This document shows positions 1-6,180 of a stretch of DNA of 15,587 nucleotides, piece by piece. Under the pieces are notes generated by a model. That model was not told the DNA's origin and made no database searches. It worked only from the letters and a program-made list of their open reading frames with translations. Made by a program: the position numbers and the translations under genes. Numbering within the stretch: the first letter of the stretch is position 1; each line of letters begins with the position of its first letter. The DNA comes from Chlamydiota bacterium. GTDB taxonomy: Bacteria; Chlamydiota; Chlamydiia; Chlamydiales; VGMA01. The stretch lies in the NCBI GenBank assembly GCA_016866575.1, contig VGMA01000022.1:1-15587 (forward strand). The letters are read 5' to 3'.

Positions 1-2
1 TC

Positions 3-536
3 ATTATCACAGAAGATATCGATGTACAAAAGGATATGGAAATTTTAACAAAAACAGATGCATATGCTTTCTATTATCGCTTAGGAAAAAATATCAATAG
101 CTGCTACATGACTAAACTTTTTGATCATCCTCTTCCAGAATGGACAGATTTAGGAAATGACGTACTCGCATGGCAGTTTGAAAAAGGGCATGGTGACTGG
201 GCGTATCCAAACTCTGTAGACTTTACGCTTTTTAGAAAAAAAGATCTTAAAAAAGCATTTGAAACACTCAATTACTCATATCCAAATCAGTTAGAGGGAA
301 ATTGGGCAAATATTGCTGATCTAGATAGAATGGGCCTTTGCCATACACATTCGAAAATGATCAACATCCCTATGAATGTCGTAAGTCACGTGGATGCAGT
401 TCATGAAAAATCGTTCACTATCGAGGAATTAAATGAAATGTTTTCTGAAGGGCTCAAAATTGATATCCATGCGTTGATCAATTTTGAAAACAAATCCCCG
501 CACATTTCTCACACTCCCTCGTTTGTTAAAAGATGA
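3..536 (+). CDS. C-terminal part of a glycosyltransferase-like protein (5' end outside window)
   Basis: The reading frame is open from the first complete codon at position 3 through the window edge. The ATG at 36 is therefore probably internal, and the true start lies upstream of the window. The visible 177 residues begin with an acidic stretch (ITEDIDVQKD) that could be the metal-binding end of a nucleotide-sugar domain. They continue through aromatic-rich motifs: AYAFYYRLGKN, WQFEKGHGDWAYPNSVD and SYPNQLEGNW. Near the C-terminus comes SKMINIPMNVV. From memory this pattern belongs to a family of bacterial GT-A-like proteins of unknown acceptor. That assignment is recollection of pattern, not a search. 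It is followed by a clear terminator at 545-578. Its position next to three further glycosyltransferase-like genes supports a role in glycan synthesis. Confidence is high that it is coding and moderate for the family. Confidence 0.6.
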   Translation: MITEDIDVQKDMEILTKTDAYAFYYRLGKNINSCYMTKLFDHPLPEWTDLGNDVLAWQFEKGHGDWAYPNSVDFTLFRKKDLKKAFETLNYSYPNQLEGNWANIADLDRMGLCHTHSKMINIPMNVVSHVDAVHEKSFTIEELNEMFSEGLKIDIHALINFENKSPHISHTPSFVKR

Positions 537-544
537 TAGATAGA

Positions 545-578
545 GAAGCTGGCTTTTTTTAAAAGCTAGCTTCTTTTC
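545..578 (+). terminator. Rho-independent terminator of the left-edge gene
   Basis: A 13-bp stem (GAAGCTGGCTTTT paired with AAAAGCTAGCTTC, one G-T pair) with a 3-base loop is followed by TTTTCTT on the plus strand. It lies 8 bases after the stop codon of the left-edge gene. On the minus strand no T-run follows the stem, so it is a poor terminator for the converging gene that ends at 599. Confidence 0.8.
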
Positions 579-598
579 TTAAGGATAAAAAGTCTCTA

Positions 599-1369
599 CT
601 AAATCTTGAAGAACGTAAATTTCGTCATTTTGACGTTTGCCTTGAGTATTTTTTGCCTAATCAGAAAAATTTCCTCATCAATTTGTTCTTTTTTTGCTTC
701 ATAATCATTCAAATTCCGCACTTCTGCAAAAGGAAATGTTTGCGGTTGAATATTCATTTTATCTATTAAATATTCAGACAAAACAACATCATCATTATGA
801 GTTGCTTTTTGTTCTAAAATTTCTTTACTTTTCTTTGTTACTTGTTCCACTACATCAGAAGAAAATAGCATTCCAAAACCACCCACCCAGAATCTATTTG
901 TCTTACCAGATTCATCTCTATAAATAGGTCCTTTAAAAACATTTTTTTGTGGTATGGTTTTGAGATATTCAAGAAGATGAGGAAAAATAATAAAAGAAGA
1001 AAGATTTGTTCTAAAAACAAAATCAAATTCTGATTTTATCCGAGGAAGAAGTGCTTCAAAAGAAAAAAGAGTTTTACGTAATATTCCAGGTATCATCCCT
1101 TCTGTTTGCTTAGAATATATCACATCATCAACTATCTTAACTTTGCCACGCAAACGTGGATCAGATTTGATAAAATAGCACTCCACATTTTCTTTTTGTT
1201 TATGCATATACATTCTCCAAATCTCTTCTTCTTTTTGATAATGCGGTAGATTGTCAGATGAGATAATAATAACAAGAACTTTTGGAGTATCTCCTTGCTT
1301 ATAAATAGGCGTAGAAAAACAAGGAAAAATCAAAACAGAAAAAAGAATAACTAAAAAAACAACATTCAC
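599..1369 (-). CDS. Putative exported glycosyltransferase with RTNLSSF motif
   Basis: This 256-residue protein starts with a strongly hydrophobic segment (residues 2-19) that reads as a signal peptide or membrane anchor. A Rossmann-like strand (KVLVIIISS, about 30-38) follows. FVFRTNLSSF (about 117-126) sits where a metal or sugar-binding DxD motif would be expected. GGFGMLFSSDVV (163-174) and HNDDVVLSEYL (191-201) resemble the acceptor loop and the terminal acidic motif of GT31-like beta-1,3-glycosyltransferases. I recall the RTNLSSF arrangement from glycosyltransferase-like proteins of bacteria and giant viruses, but the exact family needs a profile search. The start is GTG at 1369, supported by AGGTG (1374-1378) four bases upstream. 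There is no room for a promoter between this start and the hairpin at 1379-1422, so transcription must come from upstream, through or into the fucosyltransferase gene. Confidence 0.6.
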   Translation of the reverse strand: MNVVFLVILFSVLIFPCFSTPIYKQGDTPKVLVIIISSDNLPHYQKEEEIWRMYMHKQKENVECYFIKSDPRLRGKVKIVDDVIYSKQTEGMIPGILRKTLFSFEALLPRIKSEFDFVFRTNLSSFIIFPHLLEYLKTIPQKNVFKGPIYRDESGKTNRFWVGGFGMLFSSDVVEQVTKKSKEILEQKATHNDDVVLSEYLIDKMNIQPQTFPFAEVRNLNDYEAKKEQIDEEIFLIRQKILKANVKMTKFTFFKI

Positions 1370-1378
1370 AAGACACCT

Positions 1379-1422
1379 AAAAATTTAGAGCTTGCTAACA
1401 AACTAGCAAGCTCTAAATTTTT
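1379..1422 (-). terminator. Perfect 19-bp intercistronic hairpin (terminator or attenuator)
   Basis: Two 19-base arms (1379-1397 and 1404-1422) are perfectly complementary around a 6-base loop (ACAAAC on the plus strand). The stem begins 1 base beyond the two-base gap after the minus-strand stop codon of the fucosyltransferase gene. Read on the minus strand it ends in AATTTTT, as an intrinsic terminator would. The ribosome binding site of the next minus-strand gene starts at the very next base. It may therefore act as a partial terminator or as an mRNA-stabilising hairpin within a two-gene transcript. Confidence 0.75.
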
Positions 1423-1424
1423 GA

Positions 1425-2447
1425 TCAAAAAAGATCTTCAATTTCTAAATATTGGTCTAAAATGCCGTTCACTATAGATAAAACAAAGTGATCCGTATCG
1501 AATTTTTTTGCTTCTTCTGACTGTAAAAATAGAGAAATACTTTCCAAATAGTTTGCATATTCTTCTTCCGTGATATTAGAAAGATACACATACAACTCTT
1601 CATAATTTTTGAATCTTCTGCTGTCGATAAAACAATTTTGAGGTATTTCCTCTTCTACTGTTGGTGATCCTAAATATATCGGAACAACTCCTGCTTCAAA
1701 ACAATCAAAAATTTTCTCTGTAATATATCCAGGAACGTCTTTTGTATTTTCAAAGGCAAAAGAAAATTTGTACTGTTTGAGAACCTCTTTTTTATTTTCT
1801 GGTGCTCCCAGGTATGTTGGATAGAGTGTTTTCGACCATCCTGTTCCATAAAAATCTAAATCTTTGGGGTGGTTTTTCTGAAAAAAACGGACCAATTTTT
1901 CTCTTTCTGAATACAATTCCCCTTTGTATTGCGAAGTTTTATTCCCAAAAAAACAGCAAGCAAACTTTCTCTCTTCAAATGGTATCAGATTTTTATCCAT
2001 AGGGCGCATCGATGGATAGCGATATTTGATAAATTTTACTCCATCAACCAGTCGATCATCAAAAGTAAAAATTTTATGGAAAAGCTCGTAGTTATGAGGG
2101 TTGTACATTGTTGGAAAAACGCTTGGAGGCTCAAACATAATATTCATTCTCTGCTCAAGTTTTACTTTTTTTAACTCTTTTTCAGGTACAGCTTGAAACA
2201 GATAATCTACAAACAAAAGTTTGTCACAATCCTCTATTTCAAATCGTGGTTTTTGCTCTCCTTTGACATTAATTCCTTCTCTCTTCAAAGTTCTTCCAAT
2301 CTTAGCCCACACTGAAAGGTCTTGCCAAACAACTTCGCTTTTATCTGAAAAATTGATTTTATAAGAACGATCTACATAATGAATATCTTTTGCTAAAACT
2401 ATGCACGAAATACTCATCATAATGAATAAAAGCTTTCCTTTTTGCAT
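1425..2447 (-). CDS. GT10-family fucosyltransferase with N-terminal signal sequence
   Basis: The 340-residue product carries the hallmark of GT10 alpha-1,3/1,4-fucosyltransferases at about 225-262: YKFSFAFENTKD, then GYITEKIFDCFEAGVVP and YLGSP. In this family the motif binds GDP-fucose. The upstream FEPPSVFPT (105-113) and the FGNK/RE-KLV region (167-187) also fit the acceptor and donor lobes. Unlike the cytoplasmic Helicobacter enzymes, this protein begins with a basic-hydrophobic segment (residues 3-19) that looks like a Sec signal or anchor. Export, or insertion facing the periplasm, is therefore possible, although a nucleotide-sugar donor would have to be available there. The start ATG is preceded by AAGGA about 10 bases upstream. 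The GT10 fold is well supported; sugar specificity and localisation are inferred. Confidence 0.82.
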   Translation of the reverse strand: MQKGKLLFIMMSISCIVLAKDIHYVDRSYKINFSDKSEVVWQDLSVWAKIGRTLKREGINVKGEQKPRFEIEDCDKLLFVDYLFQAVPEKELKKVKLEQRMNIMFEPPSVFPTMYNPHNYELFHKIFTFDDRLVDGVKFIKYRYPSMRPMDKNLIPFEERKFACCFFGNKTSQYKGELYSEREKLVRFFQKNHPKDLDFYGTGWSKTLYPTYLGAPENKKEVLKQYKFSFAFENTKDVPGYITEKIFDCFEAGVVPIYLGSPTVEEEIPQNCFIDSRRFKNYEELYVYLSNITEEEYANYLESISLFLQSEEAKKFDTDHFVLSIVNGILDQYLEIEDLF

Positions 2448-2467
2448 CCTATTTTGGTCCTTATTGT

Positions 2468-2496
2468 TTGACGTTTTTTTGATTTAAGCGCTATAA
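2468..2496 (+). promoter_or_regulatory. Candidate sigma70/sigma66-type promoter
   Basis: TTGACG (2468-2473) and CTATAA (2491-2496) are separated by 17 bases in the 57-bp divergent intergenic region. Both hexamers are close to consensus. The predicted transcription start falls at about 2502-2504, immediately before the ATG at 2505, so the transcript would be leaderless or nearly so. Confidence 0.5.
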
Positions 2497-2497
2497 G

Positions 2498-2515
2498 ACA
2501 GGTTATGCTACCTGT
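2498..2515. repeat. Inverted repeat enclosing the start codon
   Basis: ACAGGT and ACCTGT form a 6-bp perfect inverted repeat around TATGCT, which contains the start ATG (2505-2507). In RNA the start codon would sit in the loop, with the only purine-rich upstream element (ACAGG) in the stem. In DNA it could be a small operator overlapping the transcription start. Chance occurrence is possible at this length. Confidence 0.4.
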
Positions 2516-3152
2516 AATCGTTTCGTATTATACTAAAAACAGTTTGTATGAAAAGCAAGTGAGGGATCTTTTAGCTTCTTGCGATGAGCTTTGTCTCGAA
2601 TATGACATTGAAGCTATTGATTCATTTGGCTCTTGGAATAAAAATTGCTGTTTTAAACCTGCTTTCATCTTAAAAAAAATGCTCGAGCATCGCCGTCCTA
2701 TTGTGTGGACCGATGCCGACAGTGTGATTGTAAAAACACCAAAACTTTTTAAAACACTTGATAGTGATTTTGCGCTGCATGTTCGTGAATATTTACCTCA
2801 AGATGATTTTTCAAAAGTACTGAGCGGAACACTCTTTATCAATTACTCAACAAGAGCAAAAATTTTTGTGAAACTTTGGCTTTTAGAATCACTAAAAAGC
2901 TCAACTGATCAAGAAGCTCTTCGCGATACCATCATCAAGTATCCAAATATTGCAAACATTTTCCATCTACCTTCTTCGTATTGCCACATTTTTGATAAAC
3001 AAGAAGATCAAGACGCTGTTTTTGTCCACTACCAAGCATCTCGCGCGCAACGGGAAATCGAAAAAGGAAATTGGCTTTTGGACGCCTTTCTTAGTGAACT
3101 AGAAGGTGAAGAGTTCAAAACATTTCGAAGATCAGAAAAAGAGGATGTCTAA
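2505..3152 (+). CDS. Nucleotide-diphospho-sugar transferase, DxD type
   Basis: This protein of 215 residues begins directly with a beta strand (PVIVSYYT), as expected for a cytoplasmic GT-A fold without a signal peptide. A lysine-containing motif (NCCFKPAFI, 47-55) is followed by IVWTDADSVIVKTP (66-79). Its Asp-Ala-Asp is the classic metal/nucleotide-sugar DxD. SGTLFINYS (about 106-114) and STDQEAL (about 132-138) match the later strands and acceptor helix of the PF03407-like nucleotide-diphospho-sugar transferases. It probably transfers a sugar from an activated donor; the acceptor is unknown. It diverges from the fucosyltransferase gene across 57 bp and is the last member of the glycosyltransferase islet. 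No good canonical Shine-Dalgarno is present, consistent with the leaderless promoter prediction. The 105 bp between it and dapA hold only T/A-rich sequence, with no clear terminator. Confidence 0.7.
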   Translation: MLPVIVSYYTKNSLYEKQVRDLLASCDELCLEYDIEAIDSFGSWNKNCCFKPAFILKKMLEHRRPIVWTDADSVIVKTPKLFKTLDSDFALHVREYLPQDDFSKVLSGTLFINYSTRAKIFVKLWLLESLKSSTDQEALRDTIIKYPNIANIFHLPSSYCHIFDKQEDQDAVFVHYQASRAQREIEKGNWLLDAFLSELEGEEFKTFRRSEKEDV

Positions 3153-3257
3153 TTCTCTTTTTTTTGCCCTATATTGAATGATTTTCTTTTTTTTGAATAA
3201 AGAGGTGGAAAAGAGAAATCGTTGTTTTTAGCGCATTTAAAACGGTTTTGAAATTTT

Positions 3258-4112
3258 TTAAAAAACGAGCTCTGTCAGCATAGTTTTTTCATACGCCTCT
3301 TTTACGATTTTTTTATTTTCCATTTTCATCTCCACCAAAGGCAATCTAACAACTGGTAAACATTTTTGCATAACGCTTAAAAGCTCTTTGATTCCTACGG
3401 GATTGATTTCTTTAAACACCGCTTCGAATATATTTTCGAAATTTTTTTGTATCTTCTCTGAAGAATCGACCACCATTTTTTTCCATAAAAAGGGAAAAGC
3501 GTTTGCTAAAACTGAAATGGATCCAACCGCACCTAGATTTAGCGCTTCTACAGTAATGGTATCAATACCGGCGTAAATGTTTGCATCAGGTTTTTTTTCA
3601 AGCAGCAATCTTATCGAGTCTAAAGATGCTGCATCTTTTAGCGCTATGATGTTTGGAATTTCTAAAATGGAAACAAGTGTATTTACTTGCAGTAGTTTTC
3701 CTGTTCTTCCTGGGTGATAGTAGGCAATCATCGGTAGATCTGCTTCTTTTGCGACACTTTTAAAATGTTGCAAACATCCTTCATCACTTGGAATGTTGTA
3801 ATAAGGAACAATCACTAAAGCAAAATCAGCGCCCAACTCTTTTGCGAGTTTGGTTTTTTCAATCGTAGTTTTTGTTGAATTTGTTCCTGTTCCTACAACA
3901 AGTGGAATTTGATTTTTGAGCACATCTTTTGCTGTTTTTACAAGACAGATGAATTCTTCTTGATCAAGTGTCGGCGACTCACCTGTTGTTCCTTGTATCA
4001 AAATTGCATCAGAGCCCTCTTCTAGATGCCACTCTAGCAATTCACAAAAGGCTTTGTAGTCAACTGCACCGTCTTTTGTAAACGGAGTCACTAACGCAGG
4101 AATGCTTTTCAA
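3258..4112 (-). CDS. dapA: 4-hydroxy-tetrahydrodipicolinate synthase
   Basis: DapA condenses pyruvate with aspartate semialdehyde in the first committed step toward meso-diaminopimelate and lysine, in the cytoplasm. The 284-residue length is normal. Visible motifs are IPALVTPFT at the N-terminus and QGTTGESPTL (the two threonines binding the pyruvate carboxylate). Also present are PYYN with the proton-relay tyrosine, YYHPGRTG (active-site Tyr and Arg) and IALKDA with the Schiff-base lysine. GTTGE rather than GSTGE favours DapA over N-acetylneuraminate lyase. Usual enzymes read YNVP-RTG where this one has YYHPGRTG, a mild divergence. The start is TTG at 4112, chosen because the conserved N-terminus begins there and GGAGAG lies 6 bases upstream. 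It overlaps the preceding gene by 53 bp and ends a tight minus-strand gene run. Confidence 0.9.
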   Translation of the reverse strand: MKSIPALVTPFTKDGAVDYKAFCELLEWHLEEGSDAILIQGTTGESPTLDQEEFICLVKTAKDVLKNQIPLVVGTGTNSTKTTIEKTKLAKELGADFALVIVPYYNIPSDEGCLQHFKSVAKEADLPMIAYYHPGRTGKLLQVNTLVSILEIPNIIALKDAASLDSIRLLLEKKPDANIYAGIDTITVEALNLGAVGSISVLANAFPFLWKKMVVDSSEKIQKNFENIFEAVFKEINPVGIKELLSVMQKCLPVVRLPLVEMKMENKKIVKEAYEKTMLTELVF

Positions 4113-4440
4113 GAAAATCTCTCCACTCTTTTATTTCTGAGAGATATTGTGTAACATATCTTCGAAAAAAAGTATAACGATCTAATGGAGGAGTTTTTTT
4201 GATCAAAAAAATCTCTTCTTCTTTTTTGGTTAAAAACAGATCTTCGCTTGTCAAACACATCGTTTGGATGTTTTTAAGCATCTCTTCAAGCTCACTTGAA
4301 AAAGAAATTTTCACTGAAAGAAGCCAATGATTTTTTTCTGTTTCTATTAAAATATTTTCTTCACAAAAAGAAAAGATCGTTTGACTTTGAAAAATAAGCG
4401 ATTGGCTAACTTGTATATACTCTTGATAACACATGAGCAT
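4060..4440 (-). CDS. Hypothetical 126-residue protein between rsm22-like and dapA
   Basis: I do not recognise this gene. The small protein has no signal peptide or membrane segment. It alternates strand-like and helical stretches (IFSFCEENILIETE, then HWLLSVKISFSSELEEML) and ends in an amphipathic, basic helix rich in aromatics (RYTFFRRYVTQYLSEIKEWRDFLEK). Size and layout are loosely compatible with small type III secretion chaperone-like proteins, common in Chlamydiae, but no diagnostic motif supports that. It starts 7 bases after the stop of the rsm22-like gene and its last 53 bases overlap the start of dapA. This implies co-transcription and probably coupled translation. The first ATG (4440) and an in-frame ATG at 4434 are both possible starts. 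It is probably coding, because its strand and spacing fit the run. Confidence 0.55.
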   Translation of the reverse strand: MLMCYQEYIQVSQSLIFQSQTIFSFCEENILIETEKNHWLLSVKISFSSELEEMLKNIQTMCLTSEDLFLTKKEEEIFLIKKTPPLDRYTFFRRYVTQYLSEIKEWRDFLEKHSCVSDSVYKRRCS

Positions 4441-4447
4441 GATTATA

Positions 4448-5320
4448 TCATAATTGCTCTATTGCGTCGCCCCATCTTGTTTTTTTTAATTCAGAAAATT
4501 GATCGCATTTTCTTTTTGTGAAGATTTTTTTATTAAACCCTTCATTTGAACATAGAGGTATTGTTACCATTCTTGCCTTCGCATCTACTTTATCTACGAT
4601 TCTTCCGTGCGGACGCTGCGGCTCATTTTTTGTAACAACTAAATAACAAAATTTTTCATCTTCGTAATTCAAAGATCCCTCTTTGATTTGGCGATGCATT
4701 AAACTTCTTTGTACACGCACAGAAAAATGGCACCAAGATGATTCTAGAGGGCAATTTTTTTCATGAGGACATGGTGCTGCAATAAATCCACCAAGATCTA
4801 TCAAATGTTTTCTATAATTCAATACCCTTTGGAAACCCTCTTTCGATCCCGGCTCCACAATGATTAGCGCGCTTTTTGTTTTTGAAAAAACTTTTGATAA
4901 AATTTGATAGCATTCTTCTATTGGCAATTCATTCAACATGTAAGAAAATAAAAAAAGATCAAATTGTTTTTCAAATTTATGATCGCGCACATCTTCGTAA
5001 ATCCAATCGCCATCTGATCCAAAACCTCGATCTTTTTCTAAAAATGTGATTTTTTCAACACTAGGCAACACTTTTTTAAAAACATCTTTTGAAAGGCCTG
5101 GACCTGCGCCAACATCCATTACTGTTATGGGTAAATCTACCACTCTTTTTTTTACTTCCGAAAGAACTTGCTCTAATACTTTCAGTGTCGCAGGCGCCCT
5201 GTAGTGAAGATATGCAGCTCTATGGACATCTTCTGTCATGAACTCTTCTCGTTCTTCTCTGTAGCGATATTTCAATTCTAAAAACGCCTCTTTAAGCTCA
5301 TCTAAAGTATATTTTTTCAA
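4448..5320 (-). CDS. Rsm22/METTL17-type ribosomal small-subunit methyltransferase-like protein
   Basis: This is a SAM-dependent methyltransferase-fold protein with VMDVGAGPGLS as the SAM-binding loop (about residues 67-77 from this start). SYMLNELP follows, a family-typical motif IV region. Four cysteines (about C184, C190, C197 and C257) are arranged as CPHEKNC, then WCHF, then PLC. Spacing resembles the four-cysteine iron-sulfur site known for mitochondrial METTL17/Rsm22, which act in small-subunit assembly. WCHFSVRVQRS and LVVTKNEPQRPHGRIV also match the family. A longer frame begins at TTG 5332. I prefer TTG at 5320 because GGAG lies exactly 6 bases upstream and the start overlaps the ung stop as TTGA, the arrangement of coupled genes. 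The product would be 290 residues. The family call is good; the exact target and catalytic activity are unknown. Confidence 0.75.
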   Translation of the reverse strand: MKKYTLDELKEAFLELKYRYREEREEFMTEDVHRAAYLHYRAPATLKVLEQVLSEVKKRVVDLPITVMDVGAGPGLSKDVFKKVLPSVEKITFLEKDRGFGSDGDWIYEDVRDHKFEKQFDLFLFSYMLNELPIEECYQILSKVFSKTKSALIIVEPGSKEGFQRVLNYRKHLIDLGGFIAAPCPHEKNCPLESSWCHFSVRVQRSLMHRQIKEGSLNYEDEKFCYLVVTKNEPQRPHGRIVDKVDAKARMVTIPLCSNEGFNKKIFTKRKCDQFSELKKTRWGDAIEQL

Positions 5321-5991
5321 ACAATGCTCCAATCTACTGGTTCTTTATTGTGCATTTTTAAAAATGCATTTGCTTTGGAAAAATGGGCGCAGCCCTTGAA
5401 TTTTGTGAATGAAAACGGTGATGGGTGTGCAGCTTTCAACACGAGATGGTGATCGTTATTCTTTGAAGATATTGCGCTATATTTTTGTTTAGCACTTTCT
5501 CCCCAAAGCAAAAAAACCAATGGATCATTTTTTGTTAAAAGTTTTTTTACCACTTCATCTGTAAATATTTCCCAACCTTTTCCATAGTGAGATTTTGGTT
5601 TAGATTTTTGCACTGTAAGTGTTGCATTTAAGAGTAAAACACCCTGTTTTGCCCAACAGGTCAAATCTCCATGTTTTGGAAAATGTATACCGACATCTTC
5701 GACAAGTTCTTTGTAGATATTTTTTAATGAAGGGGGAATTTTTTCACTTTTTTCTACACTAAAAGCTAAGCCGTTGGCTTGATTTTCTCCGTGGTATGGA
5801 TCTTGCCCAATAATCACCACTTTAACTTTTTCATATTCACAAGAACTGAATGCAGAAAAAATTTTTTCTTCTGGGGGAAAAAACCCTTCACCTGCATTTT
5901 TTTCCTTAAGCAAAAACGTGCTCAAAGATTGCATGTAGGGCTTTTTTCTCTCCTCTTCTAAAAATTCTTTCCAGCTGTTATTTGAAATCAT
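5317..5991 (-). CDS. ung: Uracil-DNA glycosylase, family 1
   Basis: Ung removes uracil from DNA and starts base excision repair. The 224-residue length is standard. Clear motifs are VVIIGQDPYHGENQANGLAFSV (residues about 58-79), containing the water-activating aspartate at about 64 and the uracil-stacking/specificity residues. LLLNATLTV carries the uracil-binding asparagine. AAHPSPFSF (about 187-195) carries the catalytic histidine and the minor-groove loop. The start is ATG at 5991. No strong Shine-Dalgarno is visible, so translation may be weak or the gene may be read together with the upstream tRNA. The stop overlaps the likely TTG start of the rsm22-like gene by 4 bases. Confidence 0.95.
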   Translation of the reverse strand: MISNNSWKEFLEEERKKPYMQSLSTFLLKEKNAGEGFFPPEEKIFSAFSSCEYEKVKVVIIGQDPYHGENQANGLAFSVEKSEKIPPSLKNIYKELVEDVGIHFPKHGDLTCWAKQGVLLLNATLTVQKSKPKSHYGKGWEIFTDEVVKKLLTKNDPLVFLLWGESAKQKYSAISSKNNDHHLVLKAAHPSPFSFTKFKGCAHFSKANAFLKMHNKEPVDWSIV

Positions 5992-6014
5992 TTTGATGAC
6001 GATTACTTTGATCT

Positions 6015-6039
6015 AAAGGGATCCATTTTTATCCCCTTT
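6015..6039 (-). terminator. Weak hairpin between tRNA-Pro and ung
   Basis: AAAGGGAT (6015-6022) pairs with ATCCCCTTT (6031-6039) with one bulged C and an 8-base loop. It lies just downstream of the tRNA on the minus strand. Only a short T-run follows, so it may be a weak terminator or a processing hairpin rather than a full stop. Confidence 0.35.
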
Positions 6040-6049
6040 TCATGGAAAA

Positions 6050-6125
6050 TCTGGGTGAGAGGATTTGAACCTCCGACCCCAAGCCCCCCAGGCTTGTGCG
6101 CTAAACCAAGCTGCGCTACACCCAG
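6050..6125 (-). tRNA. tRNA-Pro, anticodon GGG
   Basis: The minus strand folds into a complete 76-nt cloverleaf. It has a 7-bp acceptor stem (CTGGGTG with CACCCAG) starting with the C1-G72 pair typical of bacterial proline tRNAs. The D-stem is GCGC/GCGC, and the anticodon stem CAAGC/GCTTG carries loop CTGGGGG (anticodon GGG). The T-arm is GGAGG/CCTCT with TTCAAAT loop, and the discriminator is A. The 3' CCA is not encoded: the next minus-strand bases are TTT. CCA must therefore be added by nucleotidyltransferase. GGG reads CCC/CCU proline codons. Confidence 0.95.
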
Positions 6126-6137
6126 ATTAGGCCATCT

Positions 6138-6167
6138 ATCATGCGATGACGATTGATTTCGCGTCAA
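6138..6167 (-). promoter_or_regulatory. Candidate promoter of tRNA-Pro
   Basis: Read on the minus strand, TTGACG (6162-6167) and CATGAT (6138-6143) are separated by 18 bases. A start would be expected at about 6131, a few bases before the mature tRNA 5' end. The -35 element is strong and the -10 matches 4 of 6. Confidence 0.45.
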
Positions 6168-6180
6168 GTGCATTCAAAGA

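Noticed and set aside
2403..2447. Lipobox in the fucosyltransferase N-terminus (SISC)
   Set aside because: The -3 position is Ser rather than Leu/Val/Ile, so a standard Sec signal or anchor is more likely than a lipoprotein.
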